From Annulohypoxylon bovei var. microspora (Eukaryota; Ascomycota; Sordariomycetes; Xylariales; Hypoxylaceae): 64,000 nt of DNA. The number at the start of each line of letters is the position of its first letter. Position 1 is the first letter of the stretch. The stretch spans positions 124,001-188,000 of the forward strand of contig MU405258.1 of NCBI GenBank assembly GCA_022836615.1, read 5' to 3'. Under the pieces are notes generated by a model. That model saw only the letters and a program-made list of their open reading frames with translations. It was not told the origin of the DNA and made no database searches. Of this stretch, positions 1 through 9,114 are shown in pieces. The translations under genes were made by a program, and so were the position numbers.

Positions 1-594
1 AGTTGTACTAAAGTACAACTTCTAATACTGAAAGCGGCCTTGGGCAGTTAAGGTACCCGGTATAACTAAATCTCGTAAAAATTTCCACCTTCGCGTTTTT
101 TTGTTCCTACTTACATCAACGCAAACATTTGTTCTTCTTTTTACTCGAGCAACTGTTGTCAATTGTTCTCGAATGCAAACAAAGAATATTTGTTCTCATC
201 TTGATTTTACGCAGCAGACTTTCATCTTCTGTTTCGTTTCATTTCAAGACACTTTACTGAGTAATCATCGAGTGTTGCAAGTCAGGTCACGTCTCTTGTA
301 GGAAGACGCGATTTTGCATTGCACTGCGCACCATAATCATCACACCACCTTAGTCACGCACTTTTCACCTACTTATTCGCCTCTCTATTAACCATTACTT
401 CTCACCCTCTACTATCATCTACCATCCACCACTACCACCCATTACCATCTACTACCATCACACATCTACTATCCGCTCATCAAACTTTCATCAACGAACC
501 TACTCTAAGGGGTCGCTAAAGATCTCTCGGGTACATTCTATTTCTTTCCATTCTTTCACACAATCACCTACGGGTTACATCACATCAATCAACA
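1..594. other. Upstream region of the RCC1 gene
   Basis: No gene is supported here. The last 270 bases are rich in C/T/A triplets (CTACCATC-like runs around 405-480) and end with short CA-rich sequence just before the ATG at 595, which is typical of fungal promoters and 5' leaders. A 66-codon open stretch at 101-301 has no recognisable content. Confidence 0.5.
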
Positions 595-2784
595 ATGCCT
601 CCTCGTGGTCGCAAGGCCACCGCCGCAACCGGCGCGAAGTCTTCCGCAGTACCTAAGAAGACCGCGACCAAAGCTGCACCTACCAAGACCAGTCGAGCAT
701 CCAAGGTCACTAAGCCGACTAAGGCTCCCAAACGCGCTAGCGCTCGCGCCGCGGCACAAGACGTCAGCGAAGATGACGAAGATCTAATTGATGAAGAGGA
801 TGATGTGTCTGTCGGCGAGAATGGTGTGAACGGACGCGCAACAGCCACTGCACGAGGCACCGGAAAGGCCGCAGCTAAGCAACCTAACGGAACTACCGCG
901 GATGCCGATCTACAAGAAGCCATTGGCGCTAGAGAAGCTGATCTTCTAGATGGTGACGACAGTGACGAACCAAAGGCCTCGTCCAAACGTAAGAGAGAAG
1001 AAGCTGAGGATGAGCAGCCTGAAAAGGCACCTCGAGCGAAGAGAGCCAAGAAGGCCACTAAGAGCACCCAAGATGAGGGTGATGAAGTCCAACCCAAGCA
1101 ACCTACTAAGTCATCCCGAGCAAAGACTACGAAGACCGCTTCGACCGCGAAGAAGCCCCGCGCTTCTCGAGCTAAACCTAAGGCCGAGGAAGTTGAGGAT
1201 GACGAAGAAGCAGTTGAAGATGAAGAGCCCGAGCAAGCGCCTCCCGCGAAGAAGAGTCGCGCTACTAAACCTGCCGCGAAAGCCGCCGCTAAGCCCAAGC
1301 CCGCTGCCAAGCCTAAGCCCGCTGCTAAACCTAAGCCTGCTGCTAAGCCTGTCCCTACTAAGCCCGCTGCGCGTACTCGAGGTCTCGGTGCCAGAGCCGT
1401 TTCATTCAACACTGTCCCCTCTAAACCATTTGACGTATTCGTCTTTGGTGAGGGATCGTCTGGTGAGCTTGGTCTTGGTAGCAAGAAGTTCGAGGGCAAG
1501 AAGCCCATCGACGTAAAGCGCCCTCGAATCAACCACAACCTGAAGGGTGTAGTCGACATCGCCTGCGGTGGCATGCATTGCATTGCCCTAACCCAAGAGC
1601 AGACCATCTTCACCTGGGGTGTCAACGATGACCGAGCACTGGGCCGCGATACTTACTGGGAAGGCGGCACACGCGACGTCGACGAAGAAGACTCGGAAGA
1701 TGATTCTGATGACACCGGTGTCAACCCGAACGAGAGCACGCCTGGCCGTGTCGATCTTAGTGTACTCCCCGAAGGCACACAGATCTCCCAGGTGGCCGCT
1801 ACAGACTCGGCCTCTTTCATCCTCACCGATGACGGTTGGGTGTACGGTTGGGGAACCTTCAGAGGTTCTGATGGAATCATTGGATTCAGCGATGGCGTGC
1901 GAACACAACCTACTCCTACGATCATCCCTGGCTTGAAGAACATCAGCCGACTAGCTTGCGGTTCTAACCATGTTCTCGCCCTCGACCTGACTGGAAAAGT
2001 CTTCACCTGGGGTAGCGGAGGCCAATTCCAGCTTGGCCGAAAGCCGCTTAGTCGTCTTGGAGGCCCAAGTGCCGGACTCAGCCCCCAGCCGTGTGGAAAA
2101 TTCTCTAAGAAACACCGTGCTATTCAAGTTGGCGCCGGATCTTACCACAGCTTTTACATTGACGACAATGATCAGGTCTGGGCTTGGGGTCTCAACAACT
2201 ATGCACAGACTGGTCTTAACGACAACACCGGCGAAGATGATGCAATGGTCCTCCAGCCACAGATGGTTAAGTCACTCGAAGACCAGAAGGTCTCGCAGAT
2301 TGTTGGTGGTGAGCACCATTCTGTCGCTTGCACGGCAGATGGAAAACTCCTTACCTGGGGACGTGTGGATGGTCACCAAGTCGGCCAGCCGTCCAGCATT
2401 TACACTGAGGAGAATGCCTTGTTCGACAGCAACGGCAAGCCCCGAATTCTTCTGACACCCACCCTCATTGATGGTATGTTATTTGTTAACCCTACTATCC
2501 TAGATGACGAACGAGGCACGCTAACAAGCTCTACAGGTATCAAGACTACCTACGTCGCGGCTGGTACGGATACCAGTTTCGCCATCGACGAAGCCGGCAA
2601 GGTCCACTCTTGGGGTTTCTCGGCAAACTACCAGACAGGACAGGGAACTACTGATGATATTGAAGTTCCCACCGTGATCGACAACAGCGCGATTCGTGAC
2701 CGAAAGATCATCTGGGCTGGTGCTGGCGGTCAATTCTCAATGGTCGCAACCGCGGCTAGCGAGGGTTTGCCTAACGGCCATTAG
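595..2784 (+). CDS. RCC1-family guanine nucleotide exchange factor for Ran (Pim1/Srm1-like)
   Basis: The product is probably the chromatin-bound nuclear exchange factor that loads GTP on Ran and sets the direction of nucleocytoplasmic transport. The first ~265 residues are a low-complexity Lys/Ala/Pro-rich tail with acidic patches and a fourfold AAKPKP-type repeat, fitting nuclear targeting and DNA binding. From about residue 280 to the end there are RCC1 repeats, recognisable by recurring GSGGELG/GLGS-like, ACG..H.. and WG..N..QTG motifs (for example VFGEGSSGELGLGS, WAWGLNNYAQTG, WGFSANYQTG). Although 729 codons are open, 2474-2536 is very probably an in-frame 63-nt intron: it has a GTATGT donor, a GCTAAC branch motif and a CTACAG acceptor, and its removal joins ...LIDG to IKTTYVAAG. 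This gives 708 residues. The acidic stretch near residues 360-375 looks like a loop insert in one blade. Confidence 0.93.
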   Translation: MPPRGRKATAATGAKSSAVPKKTATKAAPTKTSRASKVTKPTKAPKRASARAAAQDVSEDDEDLIDEEDDVSVGENGVNGRATATARGTGKAAAKQPNGTTADADLQEAIGAREADLLDGDDSDEPKASSKRKREEAEDEQPEKAPRAKRAKKATKSTQDEGDEVQPKQPTKSSRAKTTKTASTAKKPRASRAKPKAEEVEDDEEAVEDEEPEQAPPAKKSRATKPAAKAAAKPKPAAKPKPAAKPKPAAKPVPTKPAARTRGLGARAVSFNTVPSKPFDVFVFGEGSSGELGLGSKKFEGKKPIDVKRPRINHNLKGVVDIACGGMHCIALTQEQTIFTWGVNDDRALGRDTYWEGGTRDVDEEDSEDDSDDTGVNPNESTPGRVDLSVLPEGTQISQVAATDSASFILTDDGWVYGWGTFRGSDGIIGFSDGVRTQPTPTIIPGLKNISRLACGSNHVLALDLTGKVFTWGSGGQFQLGRKPLSRLGGPSAGLSPQPCGKFSKKHRAIQVGAGSYHSFYIDDNDQVWAWGLNNYAQTGLNDNTGEDDAMVLQPQMVKSLEDQKVSQIVGGEHHSVACTADGKLLTWGRVDGHQVGQPSSIYTEENALFDSNGKPRILLTPTLIDGMLFVNPTILDDERGTLTSSTGIKTTYVAAGTDTSFAIDEAGKVHSWGFSANYQTGQGTTDDIEVPTVIDNSAIRDRKIIWAGAGGQFSMVATAASEGLPNGH

Positions 2785-3719
2785 GTGGTGTTATAAGTTG
2801 GTATACGAGAAGGGTCTGAGAAGCATTGAAAAGGATTGGTGTACGCGGAAAGGAGGTTGATACCAACATATCACATTTGCATTTCAGGTTTCAGGCTCGA
2901 AAGGATGTTCGAGTCTAGGAAACTCCCAACAGAGAGCGAGGTTTTGCGGCTATCAGGGAACTGCCCAGGAAGATGATCCGACTTTTGTAACGGACGGACA
3001 GGCAAATGAATAGCCTAATACTCGGGGGCCGCTCCATGTACATTATAATTGCAGACACTCGCAACAGCGCTGCTTTCTACTTGCATTTGTACATATATTC
3101 TCGATAATGGCTTCGATGGTCATCAAAACAGAGAATTCTGCTCTTACTGATGTTTCGGGGTTTATTACGTGACCAGCGTGACTTCACAGCTATGACAGTG
3201 AGTGACCTGTAACTCAGTGACCTGCTTCGAAAAACAGTTGCCATGAATCACAACAAATTGAAAATGCCATCCCAGGAAGGAATGATAATACGTGGTGCAG
3301 GTATGAGGTAGGTAGGTAAGTATTAAGGCGAAGCACCGAAGCACCGAGACAGACCTAGTCGAACCTAATCAGCTTATTTAAGCATTCGCAAGCAGCGAAT
3401 GAGCGGCCGTAATATTTCCCCAGATACAGCATTCCAGTTCCTCTAATTTCGAATTGCTCGCGGCTATCTGCTTGTGCAACGGCGCGCTCGTGCTACCGAT
3501 GCTTGACAGCTAACTGGTCGTATAGCGGCAGAGGAGAAGTGAGGGAGTCCTATTAATACACCATCTAGTGCCCCTACCTACGTACATACAGCTGACATAT
3601 ATAAGACATCAGCGAACAGATTTTTGAAACATTGGAACGCCCGCATTTTCTTTTTTGGGTGTTTCTATTGCAGCTCTACTAAGCCACCTATAAACATCAC
3701 TTGCATTTGATTCAGAAAT
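2785..3719. other. Intergenic, RCC1 to DUF6640
   Basis: No gene is seen. It should hold the RCC1 3' UTR and the promoter of the next gene. It contains short AGGTAGGTAGGTAAG-type runs near 3307-3320 and a CCTACCTACGTACATAC run near 3574-3590. Confidence 0.4.
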
Positions 3720-4310
3720 ATGGGGTTGTTAGGTCGTCTACTCCTGACCGCCGACGCCATTGGCTTGTCCGTCGGGGCGGTCGTCGCTGATTGCTTCAAC
3801 GAGACGCACATGTTCAACCCGCGGTGGCCGCCGCATGCTAAGTCAGTTTCTCTTCTTATCCTACCTCGTATTACTACTAGGCAGCTCGTCGACTCTACTA
3901 TTGCTTAACCTCTATTTCTGATAAAAATCGGCAATCCCTCTATCCCTTTCCCCTTGCCCCCTTACCCCCTTACCTCGCCCCCACCAACACGCCACAAAAA
4001 CCCTACCTAACCTAACAAAACGCGCGCCAGATTCCACAACGCGCAGACCGTGGCCATCGCCGTCATCCTCGCGGGCCTGACGCTGTACTACACGTGGCGG
4101 CCGGCCAAGACGCCGGAGCTGCGGCGCGAGTTCGTCTTCATCAGCGCCGTCGCCGGCTCCGTCTACTGGATCGCGGGGCTGCTGGCCATCCTGCCGCCCG
4201 GCACCATGGGCGTCGACCCCGAGTTCGGCGGCCCGGCCTTCCCCCAGGCGAAGCTGTTCGTCGGGTTCATGGGCGCGGGGTTGTTGGGGGCTTGGCTGGA
4301 GTGGCGCTAG
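3720..4310 (+). CDS. Small DUF6640-type integral membrane protein
   Basis: Two exons, 3720-3841 and 4031-4310, give 133 residues. The intron 3842-4030 has a GTCAGT donor and a GCGCCAG acceptor, and the join restores the continuous motif MFNPRWPPHAKFHNAQT. That motif is the hallmark of a fungal/bacterial family of small four-helix membrane proteins (DUF6640; sometimes mislabelled acetyltransferase). Hydrophobic segments lie at about residues 5-25, 45-62, 75-95 and 112-130. The function of the family is unknown. The second exon is clearly more GC-rich than its surroundings. I chose the first ATG because the N-terminal helix begins there. The family call is from memory of the motif. Confidence 0.8.
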
Positions 4311-4645
4311 TTTGGGGGGAGGATGGATGGAAGGAAGGAAGTGAATGGGTAGGGTAGGGGATGGGGATGTTGTAGGAAAAGGGTGATACGGGTTGCTATC
4401 GTAGGTACGTTCGCGTATGTTTAATAGTGGGGTGTTGGCGGACGATGATAATGTATGTACTATATTATATCAGCCGGGTTAAGCAGGTTGCCAAAAGCTA
4501 CGAGATTATGAGGCCGGTATAAGGCATACCTAACTATGAAATCTTCAAAACTGAGCAAATGGAGCATCACCTGGATGATTGGCACTGTAGAACCCGTCTT
4601 ATTCGGTGAAAGAATTAATATCTCCATCTCGTGTTTTTAACTTAA

Positions 4646-4660
4646 GGGTTAGGGTTAGGG
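4646..4660 (+). repeat. Interstitial telomere-type repeat
   Basis: GGGTTAGGGTTAGGG matches two and a half units of the TTAGGG repeat used at telomeres of most filamentous fungi. It is an isolated short copy, in the opposite orientation to those at 24197-24220 and 25829-25849. Confidence 0.8.
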
Positions 4661-5014
4661 CTACAGATACGCAAGGCCAATCCATAAGGAAATGTGATAA
4701 GGGGAGGGTAAAGCTCTATTGGATCGCCTGTAATCAGGGATATTCTCTGCTTAGGTAAGTGTACCTTTCAATAAGACATAAAAGTAGTTGAATAGTTCTA
4801 GATACAGTTATATGTCACTGCTGTCAATAGATTATTTGTCGAATTTGGTGTCATTAGGTAGCCTCGAAGTCAGCTGAAAAGCGTAGGAATACTTATAACA
4901 AACATGTTTACTTAAACGATTTAAATATAGCTTCATTAAGTTGCCGAGTACCTTATAGTGACATCATAAGGCTGATTTATTAGTTTATTTGTCATATTTT
5001 GCCTTTCTTTCGGG

Positions 5015-5035
5015 CCTTTCGTGCTGCACGAAAGG
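5015..5035. other. Perfect short hairpin
   Basis: CCTTTCGTG, a CTG loop, then CACGAAAGG: a 9-bp perfect inverted repeat with a 3-nt loop. It lies in a non-coding interval with no gene close on either side, so a terminator role is not supported. It could equally be a small transposon-end remnant. Confidence 0.45.
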
Positions 5036-6709
5036 ACGAGCCGTCGTGTCTTGTAGGGCAGCTAAGACAAGCCACACCGAATCGAGAGTAGCCGTACTAC
5101 CCCAAGGGCGATGTAAGTACATTACTTGATCAATACCGAGTGAACTATATCTATTATTTAGATATATAGCGGTGATATGACCGGATCATGGTGGTTGTAC
5201 TCGCCAGGCAATAGAATGGCCCCTATACGACTATTCATTGCTAAGCTATGATATTGTATACAGGTCGTAAGACTTACAAGCTACCTAGGTACTAGCTGTA
5301 TAATCTACTTCCATCTGCGCCGCATTATGGTGATCTTTGGCATGGTTGCTTTTTTGTAGGAACCTACATAGGTAGTATTTGCTAAGAAAGTTGCTCGTTC
5401 CGTCGGACTTCCGATGTAGTACGGCGCTACTACTTGGGTTGTGAATCGTGGCTTTCTGTTCCGTGTACCATAAGCATCTATCTAAATAGATGGGGTCGGT
5501 GGTGCGTTATATATTCATATTCTGCTATTTTCAGTATCGGATTCATCACTGTTCGTGGATGGTCATGTTTGGGTTTTATACCGACTATTTATCCTACTAC
5601 TATTTGACTTATTAGAGTTTATTATAGAAGATGCAACGAAAATACTATCAGGAACCTGAACATGTCATTGGTATGGCGATAGTCCTACCCGTTATAGATA
5701 TAATAGTAGTTGGACTCAGATTCAGGGTACGGCGGCTCCAGAAGCTACCTCTGAAGCTAGACGACTGGCTTATGATACCAGCTACAGTACGCACTCGAGT
5801 TATACCATCCTTGATCTGGTTATAGACTAATTAAACTGCACAGCTTATGACATTGTGTTTGGGCATTGACTTAGTGTACGGGGTTTCTCGACAAGGGCTT
5901 GCGTGTTATACCAAAATACCCGAATCTACCGACTATGCATTCGAAGTTATCACTGATCAACTCTTACTAACCTTCAAGGTATGAACCTAACATATGACAA
6001 CACTGAATCTCTAGATCTAATCTGATATTACATTAGCTTGGATATATATTCAACCTATTCTTCGTCTTAGCCATTGGTTCTGTCAAAGCAAGCATCCTCT
6101 TTTTCTACCTCCGGATATTCTCCGTCGGGAAAGGAAAAGTTCGCACGATACTCATCACTTTAATCACGACTGTTGTATTATGGACAGTGTCCTGGCTCTT
6201 TGAATCCATCTTCGACTGTAAATTAAATTTTTGGGACGTTCAGGGGCCAGCGAAAGATCTCAGGACGAAATGTGTCGACATCTCGGTCGCAGATCTTATT
6301 CTCTGTGCCCGAACTTTAGGAGGGTTATTGTGTCGGGGTGATTTTTTTCGTGTCATAGAAATTTAACTCCGTTATCTCCGCGAATAAGGCATTTCTGGAG
6401 ATATCGGCCTTCCTAATGCGGTAATTTTTTAAAATCGAAAAAAATCGAAAATACAAGGTAAATTATATACCTTACATAAAATAAAATGAAGTTTAAAATT
6501 AATAATAAAATCGAAATAATTCGATTTTAATTTTTTTTATTTTTTTAATTAATTATTTAAAAAGTTATAATTATTTAAAGTTTTTAAAAAAGATTACGTA
6601 AGCGCGCAATGGCCATAAGGCCAAAAGGCTCAAGGTGCCGCCCGGGCTTTGGAGGGTTTGCTTATGTAAGCGAATTATATAATTAAGGGGAAAGGTTAGA
6701 AATCCGGCG

Positions 6710-6995
6710 GGGCTGGGGATTCGGGATGAGAAATCAGGGCTGGGATCGGGGCTGCTAGGTAGGGATCGGGGCTGCTGGGGATTCGGGATGAGAAATCAGG
6801 GCTGGGATTCGGGGGGGCTGGCGATCGGGGGGGCTGGCGATCGGGGCTGGGGATCGGGGATGGGGTTGAAGGGCCCGGGGGATGAGGGTGATCCTGGGGG
6901 TTGTACGGGTGCCCCGTACTGGAGGGATAGAGGGATGGGGTTGAAGGGCTAGGGTTGAAGGGCTAGGGTTGAAGGTGATCTTAAGGGTTGTACGG
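6710..6995 (+). repeat. G-rich degenerate minisatellite
   Basis: Repeated variants of GGGGATCGGGGCTG and GATTCGGGATGAGAAATCAG occur; the block containing GATGAGAAATCAGGGCTGGG appears twice about 61 bases apart. Later units are GGGTTGAAGGGCTAGG. Runs of three or more G at short spacing could form G-quadruplexes on this strand. It lies inside the insertion described at 6308-7220. Confidence 0.75.
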
Positions 6996-7011
6996 GGTTG
7001 TACGGGTGCCC

Positions 7012-7081
7012 GTACTGGCGGCGGAGGGGCTTTGCGAGGCGCGCGCCAGCGCGCCGAGCAAAGGCACGCAGCCGCCAGTAC
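7012..7081. other. 70-bp imperfect palindrome (long hairpin)
   Basis: Outer arms GTACTGGCGGC (7012-7022) and GCCGCCAGTAC (7071-7081) are exact complements. Inner segments GGGCTTTGC / GCAAAGGC and GGCGCGC / GCGCGCC also pair, so most of the 70 bases fold into one GC-rich stem. It is inside the 6308-7220 insertion and contrasts sharply with AT-rich flanks. Confidence 0.7.
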
Positions 7082-7297
7082 TTAGGGCTGGAGGGTTGGA
7101 GGGATGGGTTGAGGGCGGCGGGACGAGCGGTGATATTGAAAATTAAGTAAAAGTTTATAATGCATAAGATTCGAACTTAAGGTGTTACAAGGTGGTCCGT
7201 GCGGGTGTGGAAAGTTCGGGTCTTATGTTCCCGGAACGGGGACCTCATGTATTACGGACTTCATTATCGATTACTTGATACTCGCTTTTCCTATACC

Positions 7298-8113
7298 CAG
7301 TGCTCGGAACAATTACACCTTAATCCATTGGTGTATATTAACGCGTAATCAATTTAACTAATTTAATTTAACGAACTTAATTTTATTTAAATAAAATTAA
7401 ATTAACTTAATTTAATGAAGTTATTGTAAGTTAAATTAATATAATATAATATATTAATTATGAAATTTTAATAAATATTAAACTTATTATTAATAATTAT
7501 TAAAGATTATTATTAAATTTAATAATAATATTAATAAATATTAATAAAAAACTTTTATGGTGATTATTATGGTAAATGAATATATATAACGTTGGTAAAA
7601 TTTTTAACTTTATTATTATTTTAAATTAAAGCTTTAATTATTATTAAAATTATTACCTTTGTACGTATTTTTGCGTTTTTTAATTAAAGATAATATTTTT
7701 TTAAATAATTTATTTAAATTTTAAAAGCTTCGAATTTAATATTAAACTTTTATTTAAATCGACGATAATTTATTTAAATTAATTATAACTCATTTAAATT
7801 AACGATAACTTATTTAATTTAATTATAACTTATTTAATTTAATTATAATTTATTTAAATTAATTACAACCCATTTAAAAGTAATTTAATTTCATGGGAAT
7901 TAATAATAACGATATAAATAAAAATAATTTTATATAAATAAAATTATTAATATAATATAAGGGGCCTTTGCGCTTAATACACCATAACCAATTCAATTTA
8001 ATTAACCATTTTATAAACTAATTATACCAATTTAATTAGAGATTTTCATAATTACGTAACAAACCAACTACACCAAGGCCTTAATTGAATTGGTGTAGTT
8101 GTTCCGAGCACTG
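7298..8113. mobile_element. Non-autonomous hAT-type DNA transposon (816 bp)
   Basis: The left end reads CAGTGCTCGGAACAATTACA and the right end is its inverted counterpart, ...GTTGTTCCGAGCACTG, differing at one base over at least 20 positions. The element is flanked on both sides by the 8-bp direct repeat CCTATACC (7290-7297 and 8114-8121). Removing the element and one repeat restores the host reading frame at this point. Eight-base target duplications and CAGTG-type ends are characteristic of the hAT superfamily. The interior is about 800 bp of very AT-rich sequence without any reading frame for a transposase, so mobilisation would need one from elsewhere. Confidence 0.85.
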
Positions 8114-8803
8114 CCTATACCACTTGTAAGTGATATTGTGTTCATGCTCTTATAAGTTGTAGGCGTTCCAGAGCAACCTACCCCTAACACCACAGCAGAT
8201 ATGGCACTTGAATCTATCGACCGCTAGAAAATTCGCAACGAGTGGTATATTCTTTCTGGGAGCCTTGTGAGTAACCATACTTCAAACTTAGTGGTTGAGT
8301 CCTCACGTCTTTAGTACTATCGCGACCTCTCTTGTTCGACTTGTTATGACGGGTAAAATCGGTGCAATTGGCTTGGACCCCGATTCCGATCAAATTCGTA
8401 TGTGATTTTCCTCAAGCCAAATGATGGTTTATGTATCAGCTAACAGAATTGACTAGTTGTAATTACCGTATATCTCTACTGGGGGATAGTTGAATGTAGT
8501 GTTGCAGTGTTCGTCGCTTGTCTTCCAACCTTGGCATTTCTCTTCCGAGACCTGACTTGGGAATCTATTACAACTACAACGAAAGGCTGGTTTACTGACG
8601 GCCGCCCAAGCTCTACGAGCCCCCACAACGACTCTACCCATGTACCAAACTCGACTGATGTCCATAAGAAAGAGACTAGGTCGTCTACTAGGTCAAGCTC
8701 AAGCTCAGCACCATGGATGTTGACTGTTGTCGGCGATCCCCCCATATCTGTTCCAGAGTCTTACACTATGCAAGACATCGTTAGGGCTAGAGAGTCTGTA
8801 TAA

Positions 8804-9114
8804 GTTATCGGGCTTTGATCATACTAGTTCTAAGAGCGAATTTAATAATTATCACATTTCCGAAAACCCCAGCGTGTTCCTCAAAGTCTTCAAGGTATGG
8901 TTAAATGAAACGTACATTCTAATTCATAAGCGTCAATCCGATCATAAAACTCATCTAGTCATGCCAGCATAATAAAAAAAACCCGCTATGACCCGGCCAC
9001 CCGCAGAAAATGAATATAAGGTATCATAGCGATGAACGAATGACTGCCCAAGTGCTTAGTTACCAACTCCCTCCTAACTCAATTCCGACCCCTGAAAGTC
9101 AAATTACCAAAATT
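8804..9114. other. Short intergenic region between convergent genes
   Basis: It holds the 3' ends of the broken rhodopsin-domain gene and of the PKS on the other strand. Nothing else is recognisable. Confidence 0.5.

Larger units (their letters stand above)
4311..5630. other. Intergenic, relatively AT-rich
   Basis: No gene is supported. It holds a short interstitial telomeric repeat (4646-4660) and a perfect 9-bp-stem hairpin (5015-5035), both listed separately. The remainder looks like unconstrained sequence with scattered stops in all frames. Confidence 0.5.
6308..7220. mobile_element. Probable insertion sequence bounded by 10-bp inverted repeats
   Basis: This 0.9-kb block interrupts the rhodopsin-domain gene. 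CCCGAACTTT (6308-6317) and its exact complement AAAGTTCGGG (7211-7220) lie at its two ends. I could not find a convincing target-site duplication, so the exact boundaries may differ by 10-30 bases. The first 300 bases are strongly AT-rich, the next 450 are G-rich tandem repeats, then comes a long hairpin. No transposase reading frame is present, so it would be non-autonomous. A solo LTR starting at TGTCGGGG (about 6331) is an alternative. Confidence 0.5.
5631..8803 (+). pseudogene. SAT4-like rhodopsin-domain integral membrane protein gene, interrupted by two insertions
   Basis: The host gene can be followed on both sides of two insertions. Exon 1 (5631-5786) encodes helix 1 and the KLPLKLDDWLMIPA motif. 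Introns 5787-5843 and 5979-6036 have good splice sites. Exon 3 starts at 6037 and contains the family motif KASILFFYLRIF and the CxxxFW region, up to about 6310-6328. Coding sequence resumes near 7221-7289 (DYLILAF), is cut by a second insertion at 7298-8113, and resumes at 8114 (PIPL). Introns then follow at 8126-8171, 8267-8314 and 8398-8456. The final exon has the typical helix-7 motif YWGIVECSVAVFVACLPTL and a Ser/Thr-rich cytoplasmic tail ending at 8803. Splice sites and reading frame outside the insertions look undamaged, so disruption seems recent. The family consists of fungus-specific seven-helix proteins, some with CFEM domains; none is visible here. A transcript splicing out the insertions is unlikely but not excluded. 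Confidence 0.8.

Noticed and set aside
585..1625. 346-codon open frame on the minus strand opposite the RCC1 gene
   Set aside because: It is the complement of the Lys/Ala/acidic-rich RCC1 N-terminus; its Ser/Ala/Leu-rich composition is what antisense of such codons gives.
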